Assembly (NCBI GenBank): GCA_031296915.1
Contig: JAVDPC010000014.1
Span: 62,001 to 126,000 of the forward strand
Length of the DNA stretch: 64,000 nucleotides
Direction of reading: 5' to 3'
Origin: Cerasicoccus frondis
GTDB taxonomy: Bacteria > Verrucomicrobiota > Verrucomicrobiia > Opitutales > Cerasicoccaceae
The position numbers and the translations under genes were made by a program. Position 1 is the stretch's first letter. The number at the start of each line of letters is the position of its first letter. Shown here piece by piece: positions 1-8,678 of the stretch. The notes under the pieces are model-generated. The model was not told the DNA's origin and searched no databases. It saw only the letters and a program-made list of their open reading frames with translations.

Positions 1-3000
1 GTGCGCCATTTGGGTAGCTAAATCAAAATCCTCCAGCATCTTATGATGCGTCACATCGACAGTTATGGCTGTCGCCGATCCATAGGTTAAGTAAGACCAA
101 ATACGCGTGAGATTCATGCGATTGGCTGAAGAGCGAAAAATGACGGTTGGAATTTCAGTCCGTTGCGGTCGGTATGACAGATACAGCGAGTAGTAGTGAT
201 CAACCAGATTGGGAGCGTTGGTTCCCGTTGGGGATTTTTCAGGAACTTGCGGTGGTTGTTCATTCCTGACGTAAAAGCCCAAACTGGTCGGTAAGCGTTT
301 TAATTTTGTGAAGACGCCACGCCTTGCCTCACCCTTCGTCACGCGAGATAGGTAAGCTCTTATCCGTGATAGGAAATAGCCGGACATCGCATACAGGTAG
401 ACGGCTTTCGGTAAGTTGCGGGTGCTGGTGTCGATGAGCGTCAGGCAGGCTACTTCAGCGCCGCGTAGTTTCAACTGCCGCGCTGTTTCATAGGCAATGA
501 GCCCGCCCATTGAAAAACCGCACAGGTAATATGGACCATCTTTTTGGTGCTTCAGTATGTCTTGAGCGTAGCGCTCTCCCAGCGCCTCGATGGACGGCAG
601 CGACTGCTCTGAAATACCGGCTTTTTCTATCGATTGGATGCCATACACAGGCATATCAGCTTGAAGGCTCCTTGCGAGGTTGGTGAGGCGAAACAATTCG
701 CCGCCCCAACCATGGATCATGAATAAAGGCTTTAGTGAGCCAGATGCTTTAAGTGTAATGATGGTGTCTACGCTGCTGTTTTGCGTGACGCCATTTTGCC
801 GCTGTGCGAGCAATTCCGCCATCTGATGGAGGGTGGGACGGTCAAAGAGATCCTTGACGGAAAATTCAATGCCCCATTCTTTTTCGATCTGGAAGATTAA
901 CTGCATCGAAGCCAGAGAATCTCCGCCGACATTGTAGAAATCGTCATCGCGGCAAACTGAATCAATTTTCAGGATGCGCATCCAGATCTCCGCCAATGAC
1001 TGCTCCCATTCATTGCGGAACGGCTCTGCGGCATCAGCTTGACTGTGTTGAAAAATTGATTCCAGCGCTCGGCGGTCGACTTTGCCATTTGTGGTCAATG
1101 GCGTTTCCTTTAGCGCTAGCCAACGAGAGGGCTGCATATAGGTCGGCAAGCGGCCATGGAGGGTGCGCTTTAAAAGCGCGATTGATTCGGCGGTTTCTTT
1201 CTCGATCACCACTGCTGCGCAGAGCTGCTTTTTTAAGCCGAGAGTCACGACCACGACGCTTGCCTGACGCACTTCGGGAAGGGACAGGATTTGCTTTTCA
1301 ACCTCGTCTAACTCGATGCGGTAACCGCGGATTTTTATCTGGTTATCGATCCGCCCGTAAAAGGTAAAGGCGCCAGTCTCATCGAGCGCCGCCCGATCAC
1401 CGGTTCGATAGACTTGCTTCTCCGCGCCGAATAATGGATGTGCAATAAAGGACCGTGCGTTGAGCTCCGGCCGGTTCCAGTATCCCAGTGATAAGCCATC
1501 GCCGCCAACGCAGAGTTCGCCGATCATGCCGGGTGGCAGCAGGGCGCCATCCTGATCAATGATGAAGGCTTCAGAATTGGCGATTGGCTGGCCAATGGGG
1601 AGCGCTTGAGCTTCATTAAAGTCGACTGGCGCTGGCCAGGTGCAGCTAAACGTGGTGTTTTCAGTTGGCCCATAACCGTTGATGAAATTCACATGTGGGC
1701 AAGTTGCATAAAGTCGACTTACATGTTTGGGCGAGACTACATCGCCCCCCGACATCAGAGTCTTCAGATTGGAAAAGATCGTCGGGTCTTCATCCATGAT
1801 GACATGGAATAAACCCGCAGTAAGCCAGAGGACGGTTATGTTTTCCTGCGCGATAACCTTGGCGTAATCGGCAATGTCGGGCGCTTCGTCTGGCATGATG
1901 ACGAGTGTGCCGCCGTTGAGCAGCGGGCCCCATATTTCCAACGTCGCCGCATCGAAGGATGGCGAGGAATGATGAAGGATGCGATCATTGGCGCCGAGGC
2001 TGACGTAGTTTGTATTCCTGACGAGACGCACAATGCCGCGATGCGGAATCAGTGAACCCTTTGGCTGGCCGGTTGTGCCAGAGGTATACATGAGGTAAGC
2101 TGGCGCGTCGGCCTTGATCGGCCCCGCATCTTGTAATGGCGGGAACTCCATTAGCGCGGGCATGGACCAGCTATCGATGCCGTTGCCCTTGAGCTTGGCG
2201 TAGCCTGCGTGGTCGGTCAGTACGCCTTGGACTTGGGCGTCGGTGTGGATCGTGCGCACACGTTCCAGCGGGTAAGTGACATCAAGCGGGACGTAGGCGG
2301 CGCCCACGCGCAGAATGCCGAGAGTTGCGATGATGAAGTCTGGGCTTCGACTAAAGTAAATGCCGATGCGATCTCCGGCTTTAACTCCTAGGGCAATGAG
2401 GCCGGCGGCCAGTTTTTGGCTGGCGGTTTTCGCTTCGGAATAGCTGAGTTGAGCATCACCGCATTGGATGGCGATTTCATCTGGATGAGCTTCCGCTACT
2501 TTGTCAAAGAGCTGAGCTATGTCGGTGTCTCGTGGATACTCGTTGGCGGGACCTTGTCCATGTGTGCTGATTTGAAGCAACTCATCAGTCGAGGTAATCC
2601 CAACCGCTGATAGCGGAGTGGATGGAGTGGATGATAAAAACGTGTGTAGGTAGTTTTTAAAATAGCCAAGCAGTCGCTGCGCGTCAGCGGGGAGGATTTT
2701 TGCATGATCGAAGCTCAGCGCGATGTGGCTGCGATCAGCCGATTGAATATGCTCGAACATCAACGGCGTTTGCGAAGCTTCCTGGTGCAAATCGAGACGT
2801 TGCACCGATTGCGTGCTGGCGAGTGGCGGAAACGTCTGCTTCGTTTCGCGCATGCGAAAGATCACTTCGTAGAGGCCATTCTTCCGATGCTCGCCAGTGG
2901 CTTCAAGCATCTCAAGGGGCGATAGGCAATCGTGCTCAAGCGCCGCGAGCAGATGAGCGCCGACGCTTTGAATGAGCGCGCCGATTGGCTGGTCTGACTG

Positions 3001-5757
3001 GGGCGCTATGCGCATAGGCAGCATCTTGACGAGGCAGCCCTGGGTTTTGCTGTTCAGCGGGTGGAGCCGCTCGTTGGTCGGCACGCCGATGATCAAATCA
3101 TCTTGCTGAAAGCATTTGCGAAGAAAGCCAAAGACGATGGCGAGCAGGACAGAGTAGACCGTGCTCGCCTGCGTGCGCGCGAGTTGCTCGATTTGATTCG
3201 TCCATGCCTCTGAAAGCTCAAAACGATAGCCCGGTTCGTCGGTTTGGGTCGTCGGCCTACCGTCGGGGCAAAGCAACGAAGTATCGAGTGGCTGCGGTAA
3301 GTCAGCGAGTTGTTGCCGCCAAAATTGTTGTGCGCGGTGAAGGCGTTGGCTTCGATTGCGTGCCTGGCGAATTCTTAGCTCTTGATAAGCGTTATCGATT
3401 CCTGAACCAGCCGGTGTCGCTTCATTGCCGACATCAAAATAGAGGGCGCGGAGTTCATTCCACAGCAATGACCAGTTCCCCGCATCGGTGGCAATGTGAT
3501 GAATGCAGAGCGTGAGTCGCCAGTCATGCGGACTCAGGCGCAAGAGGAGTGCGCGTCCGACTGGGCCGTGCTTCAGATCGAAAGGCGCTGCGGTGAATTG
3601 GTTGATCCGCCTTTCAGCGTCCTGCTCATCGAGTGCGCCGTCGGCGGAAACGAATTCAAAATTGAATGCGGCGTCTGATACGACAACCGGGCGAACGGAC
3701 TCGCCGCTGCGAGAGTAAGTTGTCCGATAGATTTCATGACGCTGAACCAGTCGTTTGAGCGCTTCCCGCAATCGCTCCGGGTTTAGTTCTCCGGCCAGTT
3801 TGAGGCTCAGGCTGCAATTCAGGATTTCTGGATTGGGTAAGGATTGATCCAGAAAATAAAAATAGGACTGTTGTTGCGTGAGCGAATCCAAGGCGTCGGG
3901 GGTATCGAGGACTGCTTCGTCGGCGCGAGTTTTGGCTTGGCGGAACCGCTCGGCCAGACGTGGTAACTCCGGGAAGCGGAAGACATCTCCGATTTCAAGT
4001 GAAACTTGAGTGGTGCGCGCGATTTGGAGAACCAGGTTTGCTGCATTCAGAGAATCCCCGCCGAGGATAAAGAAATTATCACTTGGAGAAATTGTTTGTG
4101 TTTTAAGGATGCCTTTCCAGATATCAGCGATGATTTCCTCATCCTCATCGAGTGGCCGGTGTTGCTCAGTGGACTTGTTTTCCGCCAGTTGAAAAATCTT
4201 TTGGCGGTCCAGCTTGCCCGATGTCGTCATTGGAAACGATTTGCTGAACTTGAATGCCGCTGGAATGCAATAAGCCGGCACGCGGTTCGCAAGCTGTTGG
4301 CGCAGATTGTCTTCGAGTAAATGGAAGTCAGCGTCTTTCCAACCTGCAACTGGCGCGATGTGAGCGATTAGGCGGTGGTTGCCAGGCCTGGTTTCAACTG
4401 CTTGAACGGCGGCCAGATCGACATCGGGATGGGCGAGTAATGCTGACTCGACGTCATTACATTCTACGCGATGTCCATTGATTTTGACCATGTTGTCCCG
4501 TCGGCCCACGCATTCCAGGCGGCCATCTTCTAGCCATCGGCCAAAATCACCCGTCATGACGGTTATCAGAGCAGGCATCTTATCTGAAAAAATGAAACGC
4601 TCCTCAGTGAGGTCAGGACGGTTGCGATAGCCGCGCGCGAGGAACTGGCTCGTTACCTGGATCTCTCCGACTTCTCCACTAGGCGCGATTTGGCCATCGC
4701 GCCCAACGATCTTGATCTCTTTGCCTTCAGCAGGATAGCCGCTGAGCGTGGGGATCGCTTGAAGATCTGTTTGCTGATCGATCACACACTGTGAAATGCA
4801 TGAGCATTCGGACGAGCCGAAGTTGATCACCAAGCGACTGCCATGGGGAAACTTGGTTTGAAAATTTTCCGCGTCGACCAACAAAGTTTTTTCTCCGCCC
4901 AGCCAGAGAGTTTTAACGCTTTCAAAAGATGATCCATGAGTTGAGCTGGCGACCAGTGATCTGAACACGGTGACGCTCATCCTGACGTGATGGATTTTAT
5001 TTTCGCCCAGCCAACTCGCCAAACGATCGACGCCGTGTTCGTGGATGGGATAGGGGCAGAGTGTCGTGCCGCTCAAGATGCTGGTAAAGACGATTGAGGA
5101 GCCGGTCATGTGCTCCAGCGGAGAGAGCAGTAATTGACGCTCGCCGGGTCGAAAATGAAGGCAGTTCTGAGCCCTTTGAACCGTGTGGAGAACACTTTTA
5201 TGGCTGTGCTCTACGCCTTTGGGAGAGCCGGTTGATCCAGATGTGAAGACGATCCGGCAAATGTGTTCAGGGCTTAGCTGCGGAAGCGGTTCGCTGAAAT
5301 AGGCTGCCTGCTCCAAGGCTTCCTCGATGTTGAGCAGCAGCATCGAGCGAGACTCCATTTGTTCGAACTGGTTGGCTCGGTTATGATCGACAGCGAGGAT
5401 ATCCAGCTTCGCATTTTCGCAGAGTTCACACACGGAGTCAGCCGGAGCGTTGACGCCAGCAAAGGAAACGCCGGCGCCTGCCTTGAGGGCGCCCACCATG
5501 GCGATTAACTGGTGTTCAAGCTTCGATGCCTGGATGTAGACCATCGGCTCTACGGGCAGTTTATCGCGATGGGCGAGGATTGCCGATGTGATCAAGTTGG
5601 ACCGTTGATCGAGTTCACCGTAGGTTAGCCGCCAGTCGCCAATAGCAATGGCGGGAGTTTCCGGATAGCTGGCGACTATCTGGTGAAAAATTTCGACGAC
5701 GTTCGTTTGGTCACAATTCCGAATCAGAGTGTCGGATTCACTCGAATGCACAGCCAT
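1..5757 (-). CDS. Two-module nonribosomal peptide synthetase (A-T-C-A-T-TE), 3' end cut by window edge
   Basis: The reverse strand is open for 1919 codons from the ATG at 5755-5757 to the window edge. The order of domains is clear. A1 has its P-loop TSGSTGSPKGV near residue 172 and the lysine motif TTSGKLDR near 515. Carrier 1 has GGDSL near 566. The condensation domain has HHIATDAGNW near 751. A2 has TSGTTGQPKG near 1224, NGYGPTEN near 1360, YRTGDRA and TNGKVDRR near 1560. Carrier 2 has GGDSL near 1615. The type I thioesterase has HGWGG, the nucleophile motif GFSMGG near 1745 and a His at THHKM near 1903. Only the last few residues are missing. The product should be a small two-unit compound released by the thioesterase. 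The start codon lies inside the 3' end of the RraA-like gene, so the two are probably translationally coupled. Substrates are inferred only. Confidence 0.93.
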   Translation of the reverse strand, partial: MAVHSSESDTLIRNCDQTNVVEIFHQIVASYPETPAIAIGDWRLTYGELDQRSNLITSAILAHRDKLPVEPMVYIQASKLEHQLIAMVGALKAGAGVSFAGVNAPADSVCELCENAKLDILAVDHNRANQFEQMESRSMLLLNIEEALEQAAYFSEPLPQLSPEHICRIVFTSGSTGSPKGVEHSHKSVLHTVQRAQNCLHFRPGERQLLLSPLEHMTGSSIVFTSILSGTTLCPYPIHEHGVDRLASWLGENKIHHVRMSVTVFRSLVASSTHGSSFESVKTLWLGGEKTLLVDAENFQTKFPHGSRLVINFGSSECSCISQCVIDQQTDLQAIPTLSGYPAEGKEIKIVGRDGQIAPSGEVGEIQVTSQFLARGYRNRPDLTEERFIFSDKMPALITVMTGDFGRWLEDGRLECVGRRDNMVKINGHRVECNDVESALLAHPDVDLAAVQAVETRPGNHRLIAHIAPVAGWKDADFHLLEDNLRQQLANRVPAYCIPAAFKFSKSFPMTTSGKLDRQKIFQLAENKSTEQHRPLDEDEEIIADIWKGILKTQTISPSDNFFILGGDSLNAANLVLQIARTTQVSLEIGDVFRFPELPRLAERFRQAKTRADEAVLDTPDALDSLTQQQSYFYFLDQSLPNPEILNCSLSLKLAGELNPERLREALKRLVQRHEIYRTTYSRSGESVRPVVVSDAAFNFEFVSADGALDEQDAERRINQFTAAPFDLKHGPVGRALLLRLSPHDWRLTLCIHHIATDAGNWSLLWNELRALYFDVGNEATPAGSGIDNAYQELRIRQARNRSQRLHRAQQFWRQQLADLPQPLDTSLLCPDGRPTTQTDEPGYRFELSEAWTNQIEQLARTQASTVYSVLLAIVFGFLRKCFQQDDLIIGVPTNERLHPLNSKTQGCLVKMLPMRIAPQSDQPIGALIQSVGAHLLAALEHDCLSPLEMLEATGEHRKNGLYEVIFRMRETKQTFPPLASTQSVQRLDLHQEASQTPLMFEHIQSADRSHIALSFDHAKILPADAQRLLGYFKNYLHTFLSSTPSTPLSAVGITSTDELLQISTHGQGPANEYPRDTDIAQLFDKVAEAHPDEIAIQCGDAQLSYSEAKTASQKLAAGLIALGVKAGDRIGIYFSRSPDFIIATLGILRVGAAYVPLDVTYPLERVRTIHTDAQVQGVLTDHAGYAKLKGNGIDSWSMPALMEFPPLQDAGPIKADAPAYLMYTSGTTGQPKGSLIPHRGIVRLVRNTNYVSLGANDRILHHSSPSFDAATLEIWGPLLNGGTLVIMPDEAPDIADYAKVIAQENITVLWLTAGLFHVIMDEDPTIFSNLKTLMSGGDVVSPKHVSRLYATCPHVNFINGYGPTENTTFSCTWPAPVDFNEAQALPIGQPIANSEAFIIDQDGALLPPGMIGELCVGGDGLSLGYWNRPELNARSFIAHPLFGAEKQVYRTGDRAALDETGAFTFYGRIDNQIKIRGYRIELDEVEKQILSLPEVRQASVVVVTLGLKKQLCAAVVIEKETAESIALLKRTLHGRLPTYMQPSRWLALKETPLTTNGKVDRRALESIFQHSQADAAEPFRNEWEQSLAEIWMRILKIDSVCRDDDFYNVGGDSLASMQLIFQIEKEWGIEFSVKDLFDRPTLHQMAELLAQRQNGVTQNSSVDTIITLKASGSLKPLFMIHGWGGELFRLTNLARSLQADMPVYGIQSIEKAGISEQSLPSIEALGERYAQDILKHQKDGPYYLCGFSMGGLIAYETARQLKLRGAEVACLTLIDTSTRNLPKAVYLYAMSGYFLSRIRAYLSRVTKGEARRGVFTKLKRLPTSLGFYVRNEQPPQVPEKSPTGTNAPNLVDHYYSLYLSYRPQRTEIPTVIFRSSANRMNLTRIWSYLTYGSATAITVDVTHHKMLEDFDLATQMAH

Positions 5758-6475
5758 TGTCTTCCAGGACTCGATCAACCCATTCGCTTTTGAAGGCGCC
5801 CTTGCGGACTTTTTCCTCGTAGGCTTTCACCTCGATTTGGCTGAGCAACAGCTGCTTAAGCACCGCATGCAGATCGTCCTGAGGAATGACTACGAGGCCT
5901 GACGCATTGCCATAAACAATGTCGCCGGGATTCACGACAACGCCGCCGAGAGCAATCGGGAAATTGATCTCGCCCGGGCCCCGATGTAATGGCCCGGCGG
6001 TGGTTCTGCCACGGGCAAAGACTGGCAGCCCGAGTTTGGCGATTCCCTCTTGGTCGCGAATGGCGCCGTCGACAATAATTCCTCGAATGCCGCGCTGTTG
6101 AGCCTTGGTGGTGATCATGTCGCCGACCATCGCATTATGTAGGAGGCCTTTGGCGTTGATGACCAGGATGTCTCCTGGGCGGGCGATATCCAGCGACTTT
6201 TGCACCATGAGGTTATCACCGGGAAAGCAGTTGATGGTGCAGGCTGGTCCTAGAATGCTACAGCGATTTGGTGTTTGGCATTGAAACCCGGGTCCAACGC
6301 TGTAAATGCGATTCATGATATCGCTGACTGTTGTCGGATCGAATTGTAACAGCTGGAGGTAATCGGACTCGGGTGGACGTTGTATGTTCCGACGAATGCG
6401 ATTGCCTGGCCCGGAATAGAGCCGAATGGAAGGCGGTTTTTCAGCCTCGAATGTAGCTTTCTCTAAATCAGGCAT
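5738..6475 (-). CDS. RraA-like / HMG-CHA aldolase family protein
   Basis: The 245-aa protein fits the RraA fold (RraA and the 4-hydroxy-4-methyl-2-oxoglutarate aldolases, some of which also decarboxylate oxaloacetate). Visible signatures are GDMITTKAQQRG followed by VDGAIRDQEG. The Arg-Asp of that second motif is the substrate and metal-binding pair in the aldolases. An N-terminal extension of about 45 residues precedes the core. The last 20 bases overlap the start of the NRPS gene, so it is probably the first gene of a two-gene unit with the synthetase. An enzymatic role on a 2-keto acid linked to the NRPS product is an inference. A non-catalytic RraA-like role cannot be excluded. Confidence 0.85.
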   Translation of the reverse strand: MPDLEKATFEAEKPPSIRLYSGPGNRIRRNIQRPPESDYLQLLQFDPTTVSDIMNRIYSVGPGFQCQTPNRCSILGPACTINCFPGDNLMVQKSLDIARPGDILVINAKGLLHNAMVGDMITTKAQQRGIRGIIVDGAIRDQEGIAKLGLPVFARGRTTAGPLHRGPGEINFPIALGGVVVNPGDIVYGNASGLVVIPQDDLHAVLKQLLLSQIEVKAYEEKVRKGAFKSEWVDRVLEDNGCAFE

Positions 6476-6564
6476 CTATTAATCCTGAAAGAATGGTTGA
6501 AAAGTGTAGCGGACAATGAGACTCAATTTCTCATCGACTGATATTTAAAACAAATACCTGCAAG
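6476..6564. promoter_or_regulatory. Divergent intergenic region between the NRPS unit and the dehydrogenase gene
   Basis: These 89 bases separate two divergently transcribed units and must hold both promoters if each is transcribed from here. The sequence is AT-rich (TTGAAAAG near 6498 and TATTTAAAAC near 6542). I cannot assign a convincing -35/-10 pair. The arrangement suggests shared control of the two transcripts. Confidence 0.4.
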
Positions 6565-7632
6565 ATGCGCGTCAACCACATAATATTGGAGAAAATCCTT
6601 AGTCACTTGCTTGTGTGTGAAGGATTTGCTCCAGATGAATCGGGCGTGACTGCCCATGTAATTGTTTGGAATGACCGGATAGGTCGTTCCTCACAAGGCG
6701 TCAAAAGGCTGCGAGAGTACATTGATCGTATCCGTCATGGGCTGATTGTTTCACCCGCGAATTTTCAGTACGAACAAACGAGCGCCTGCACGGCCATCCT
6801 TCATGGCGGTAATGGCAGTGGGCACTATTTGAGTCATTTTGGCATGGCGCGGGCAGTTGAGATGGCGACTCAACATGGGCTGGGCGCGGTAGGGGTAAAC
6901 GCCAGTAATCACAATGGGACTGAAGCCTACTATGTCCAGATGGCGGCCGAGGCGAACTGCATTGGCGTCGCCACGACTAATTGCGTGACGAGAGTTGTGC
7001 CCCATGGTGGCATTGATCGCCTGTTTGGCACCAACCCGATTGCCTTTGGAGCTCCGCGTCGCAACGGGCGTTCGCTGCTCGTCGATCTCTCCGCTGGGAT
7101 GAGCAGTGGCTCGAAATTGGCGAATGAGATGGAGCAAGCGGGCAATATTCCGCCGGGTGTTTTGCTGAATGAAAATGGACAATCTCTGCAAAATGCCGAT
7201 GAAGCCAGACGCGCTCGAATGCTCCCCTTTGGCGGAGCGAAAGGTTCTGCCTTGGCTTTCGTGGTGGAGGTCCTCAGCGCTGTGTTGACCGGAGCGGCGC
7301 TTTCTCCTGACCTCAAGTCGATCAAAGACTTCAGCGGTTATTCGAACACCGGACACTTCTTTCTCGCCATGTCCATCGAGCGTTTTGGTTCCCGTGATGC
7401 TTTCTATGATCGCATGGAGCTGCTCATGACTTACCTCAAGGAAGGACGAACGGCCGAAGGCTATACTGAGATTCTTTATCCGGGTGAGCAACGCTGGCGA
7501 AACCTCGCAGAGTCTGACGAACTTGGCGTTGAGTTAGATGACTCTGCCATCAGCTACCTCCGCCAATTGGCGGATAAGCATGGAGTCGACTTGGGACCAC
7601 TATTAGAGGGCGGTAGTTCTAAATCGCCGTAA
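6565..7632 (+). CDS. YiaK-like malate/lactate (Ldh_2 family) dehydrogenase, catalytic His replaced
   Basis: The 355-aa protein aligns by eye over its full length with the Ldh_2 family, especially E. coli YiaK (2,3-diketo-L-gulonate reductase). Shared segments include NASNHNGTEAYY, the FGTNPIAFG motif near residue 155 and LPFGGAKGSALA near 225. These enzymes reduce 2-keto acids (or cyclic imino acids) with NAD(P)H. The family has Ser-His-Gly at residues 43-45, where YiaK His44 is the active-site acid. Here the codons read Ser-Gln-Gly, with CAA at residue 44. It may therefore be a poor reductase, have altered chemistry, or act only as a binding protein. It diverges from the RraA-like/NRPS unit, and a shared 2-keto or 2-hydroxyacid substrate is plausible. 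Confidence 0.85.
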   Translation: MRVNHIILEKILSHLLVCEGFAPDESGVTAHVIVWNDRIGRSSQGVKRLREYIDRIRHGLIVSPANFQYEQTSACTAILHGGNGSGHYLSHFGMARAVEMATQHGLGAVGVNASNHNGTEAYYVQMAAEANCIGVATTNCVTRVVPHGGIDRLFGTNPIAFGAPRRNGRSLLVDLSAGMSSGSKLANEMEQAGNIPPGVLLNENGQSLQNADEARRARMLPFGGAKGSALAFVVEVLSAVLTGAALSPDLKSIKDFSGYSNTGHFFLAMSIERFGSRDAFYDRMELLMTYLKEGRTAEGYTEILYPGEQRWRNLAESDELGVELDDSAISYLRQLADKHGVDLGPLLEGGSSKSP

Positions 7633-7749
7633 CGACCGCGCTGCCGCTCTTCACCGGCTTGGTCAACCGCCGCCGCATTTTCAATAAGCCCACCACTCGC
7701 AGTCCTGCGCGCAGAAGAGGCGGGTTGATCTCCAAATCTGCGTCACGAC

Positions 7750-7812
7750 TGTAGGGCTCGCGCTTGCGCGATGCCGCATCCTGCTGGCGGAGAGGCAAGC
7801 GCGAGCCCTACA
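7750..7812. repeat. GTAG-headed inverted repeat (family A)
   Basis: Left arm TGTAGGGCTCGCGCTTGC (7750-7767) is the exact reverse complement of the right arm at 7795-7812. The outer ends read GTAG and CTAC. Partial relatives occur at 8171-8182 and 11053-11068. The organisation resembles REP/REPIN elements. Confidence 0.85.
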
Positions 7813-7996
7813 TCCAGCATCCTAGAGTCAGCAGACCTTCATTCGAGCGCCAAAGGCGCGGGCTCATCCAAAGGCCAACGGACACTCATTATGCATCACG
7901 ATTGCCCCAACGGGGCTACGCATCACTAGCCCAGGGTTAAAGCAAACCCGCTTAGCGGGGTGCGCTACCCTGGGTTGCCGGATGCGATCTTTGCCC

Positions 7997-8169
7997 TTGC
8001 CCCAACGGGGCTACGCAAGATGTCGTGTTGCGCAATCCCGTTGGGATAGGCAATAAAACCAATGCGTAAATCCCAGGGTGGGTTTTCAGCCGCTTTGCGG
8101 CCTCAAGCCAACCCTGGGCTATTGATGCGTAGCCCTGTTGGGGCAAAATTGACTGAAGGTTGAATGTCC
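7997..8169. repeat. Interspersed ~170-bp repeat (family B), copy 1
   Basis: This block begins TTGCCCCAACGGGGCTACGC and runs through GCAATCCCGTTGGGATAGGC, the palindrome GCCGCTTTGCGGC and the terminal TAGCCCTGTTGGGGCAA. It is nearly identical to 29964-30133, with a handful of differences. Internal palindromes carry GTAG or CTAC at their ends. Confidence 0.9.
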
Positions 8170-8212
8170 ACGAGCCCTACATTCCGCATCCTCGAGAAGG
8201 CTCCACGTTTTC

Positions 8213-8251
8213 AAAGAAAAGCGCCGCGCCCCAGGGCAGGGCGCGGCGGCT
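8213..8251 (-). terminator. Rho-independent terminator of the 129-aa gene
   Basis: Read on the reverse strand, a GC-rich stem (GCCGCGCCC paired with GGGCGCGGC, 8221-8251) is followed by CGCTTTTCTTT. It lies about 40 bases after the stop codon at 8289. Confidence 0.75.
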
Positions 8252-8288
8252 TGAGATGGCGTTGAATTGCCTGCGGAATGATGGTCGC

Positions 8289-8678
8289 CTATGCGGCCTC
8301 GGCTTCCGGCGAATCGCCCGTCGTCGCTTCAGCCTCGACGCTGGTGCGACGGGTCAGGCCGCTGGCTCGTTCCGAGCGCGGCACGTAGCCCATGGCCCGA
8401 TAGAGGGGGCTGTCATCGCCGTAGGCGGGGTTGCCGCAAACACTATTACTGATTAGGCGTAGCGAATCGCGTTCGCCGCGCAACAGGAGGCTGTAGGCTT
8501 GTCGATCGCTGGCTAGCTGGAGCTTGCGTTGATCGACTTGGGCCTTGGCGTCCTCGATAGCCTGAAACTTGGCGGTGAATTCCGCCAAAGTCAGGCCACC
8601 AAAGGATTCCTCCGGCGCGAGTTGGGTCCACGCGCTCAAGATGGCGCGCATGCGTTCATGGTATTTTTGGTAGCTCAT
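8289..8678 (-). CDS. Small conserved-looking hypothetical protein
   Basis: This 129-aa soluble, mostly helical protein has charged segments (residues 30-70) and a Pro-, Tyr- and Gly-containing segment, NPAYGDDSPLYRAMGYV (near 83-99). That segment looks like a conserved surface motif. The tail is acidic and Ala/Glu-rich. It has its own terminator downstream and a 21-bp tandem repeat array about 150-360 bases upstream. I do not recognise a named family. Clean coding periodicity and the terminator support a real gene. It may belong to an accessory or mobile module because it sits alone between repeats. Confidence 0.7.
   Translation of the reverse strand: MSYQKYHERMRAILSAWTQLAPEESFGGLTLAEFTAKFQAIEDAKAQVDQRKLQLASDRQAYSLLLRGERDSLRLISNSVCGNPAYGDDSPLYRAMGYVPRSERASGLTRRTSVEAEATTGDSPEAEAA

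Larger units (their letters stand above)
7633..8212. other. Gene-free region made largely of repeats
   Basis: No coding sequence is credible here. It holds the family A hairpin, several copies of the short palindrome CCCCAACGGGG preceded or followed by GTAG/CTAC, and the left copy of a 170-bp duplicated block. The remaining sequence is degenerate. Confidence 0.7.
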
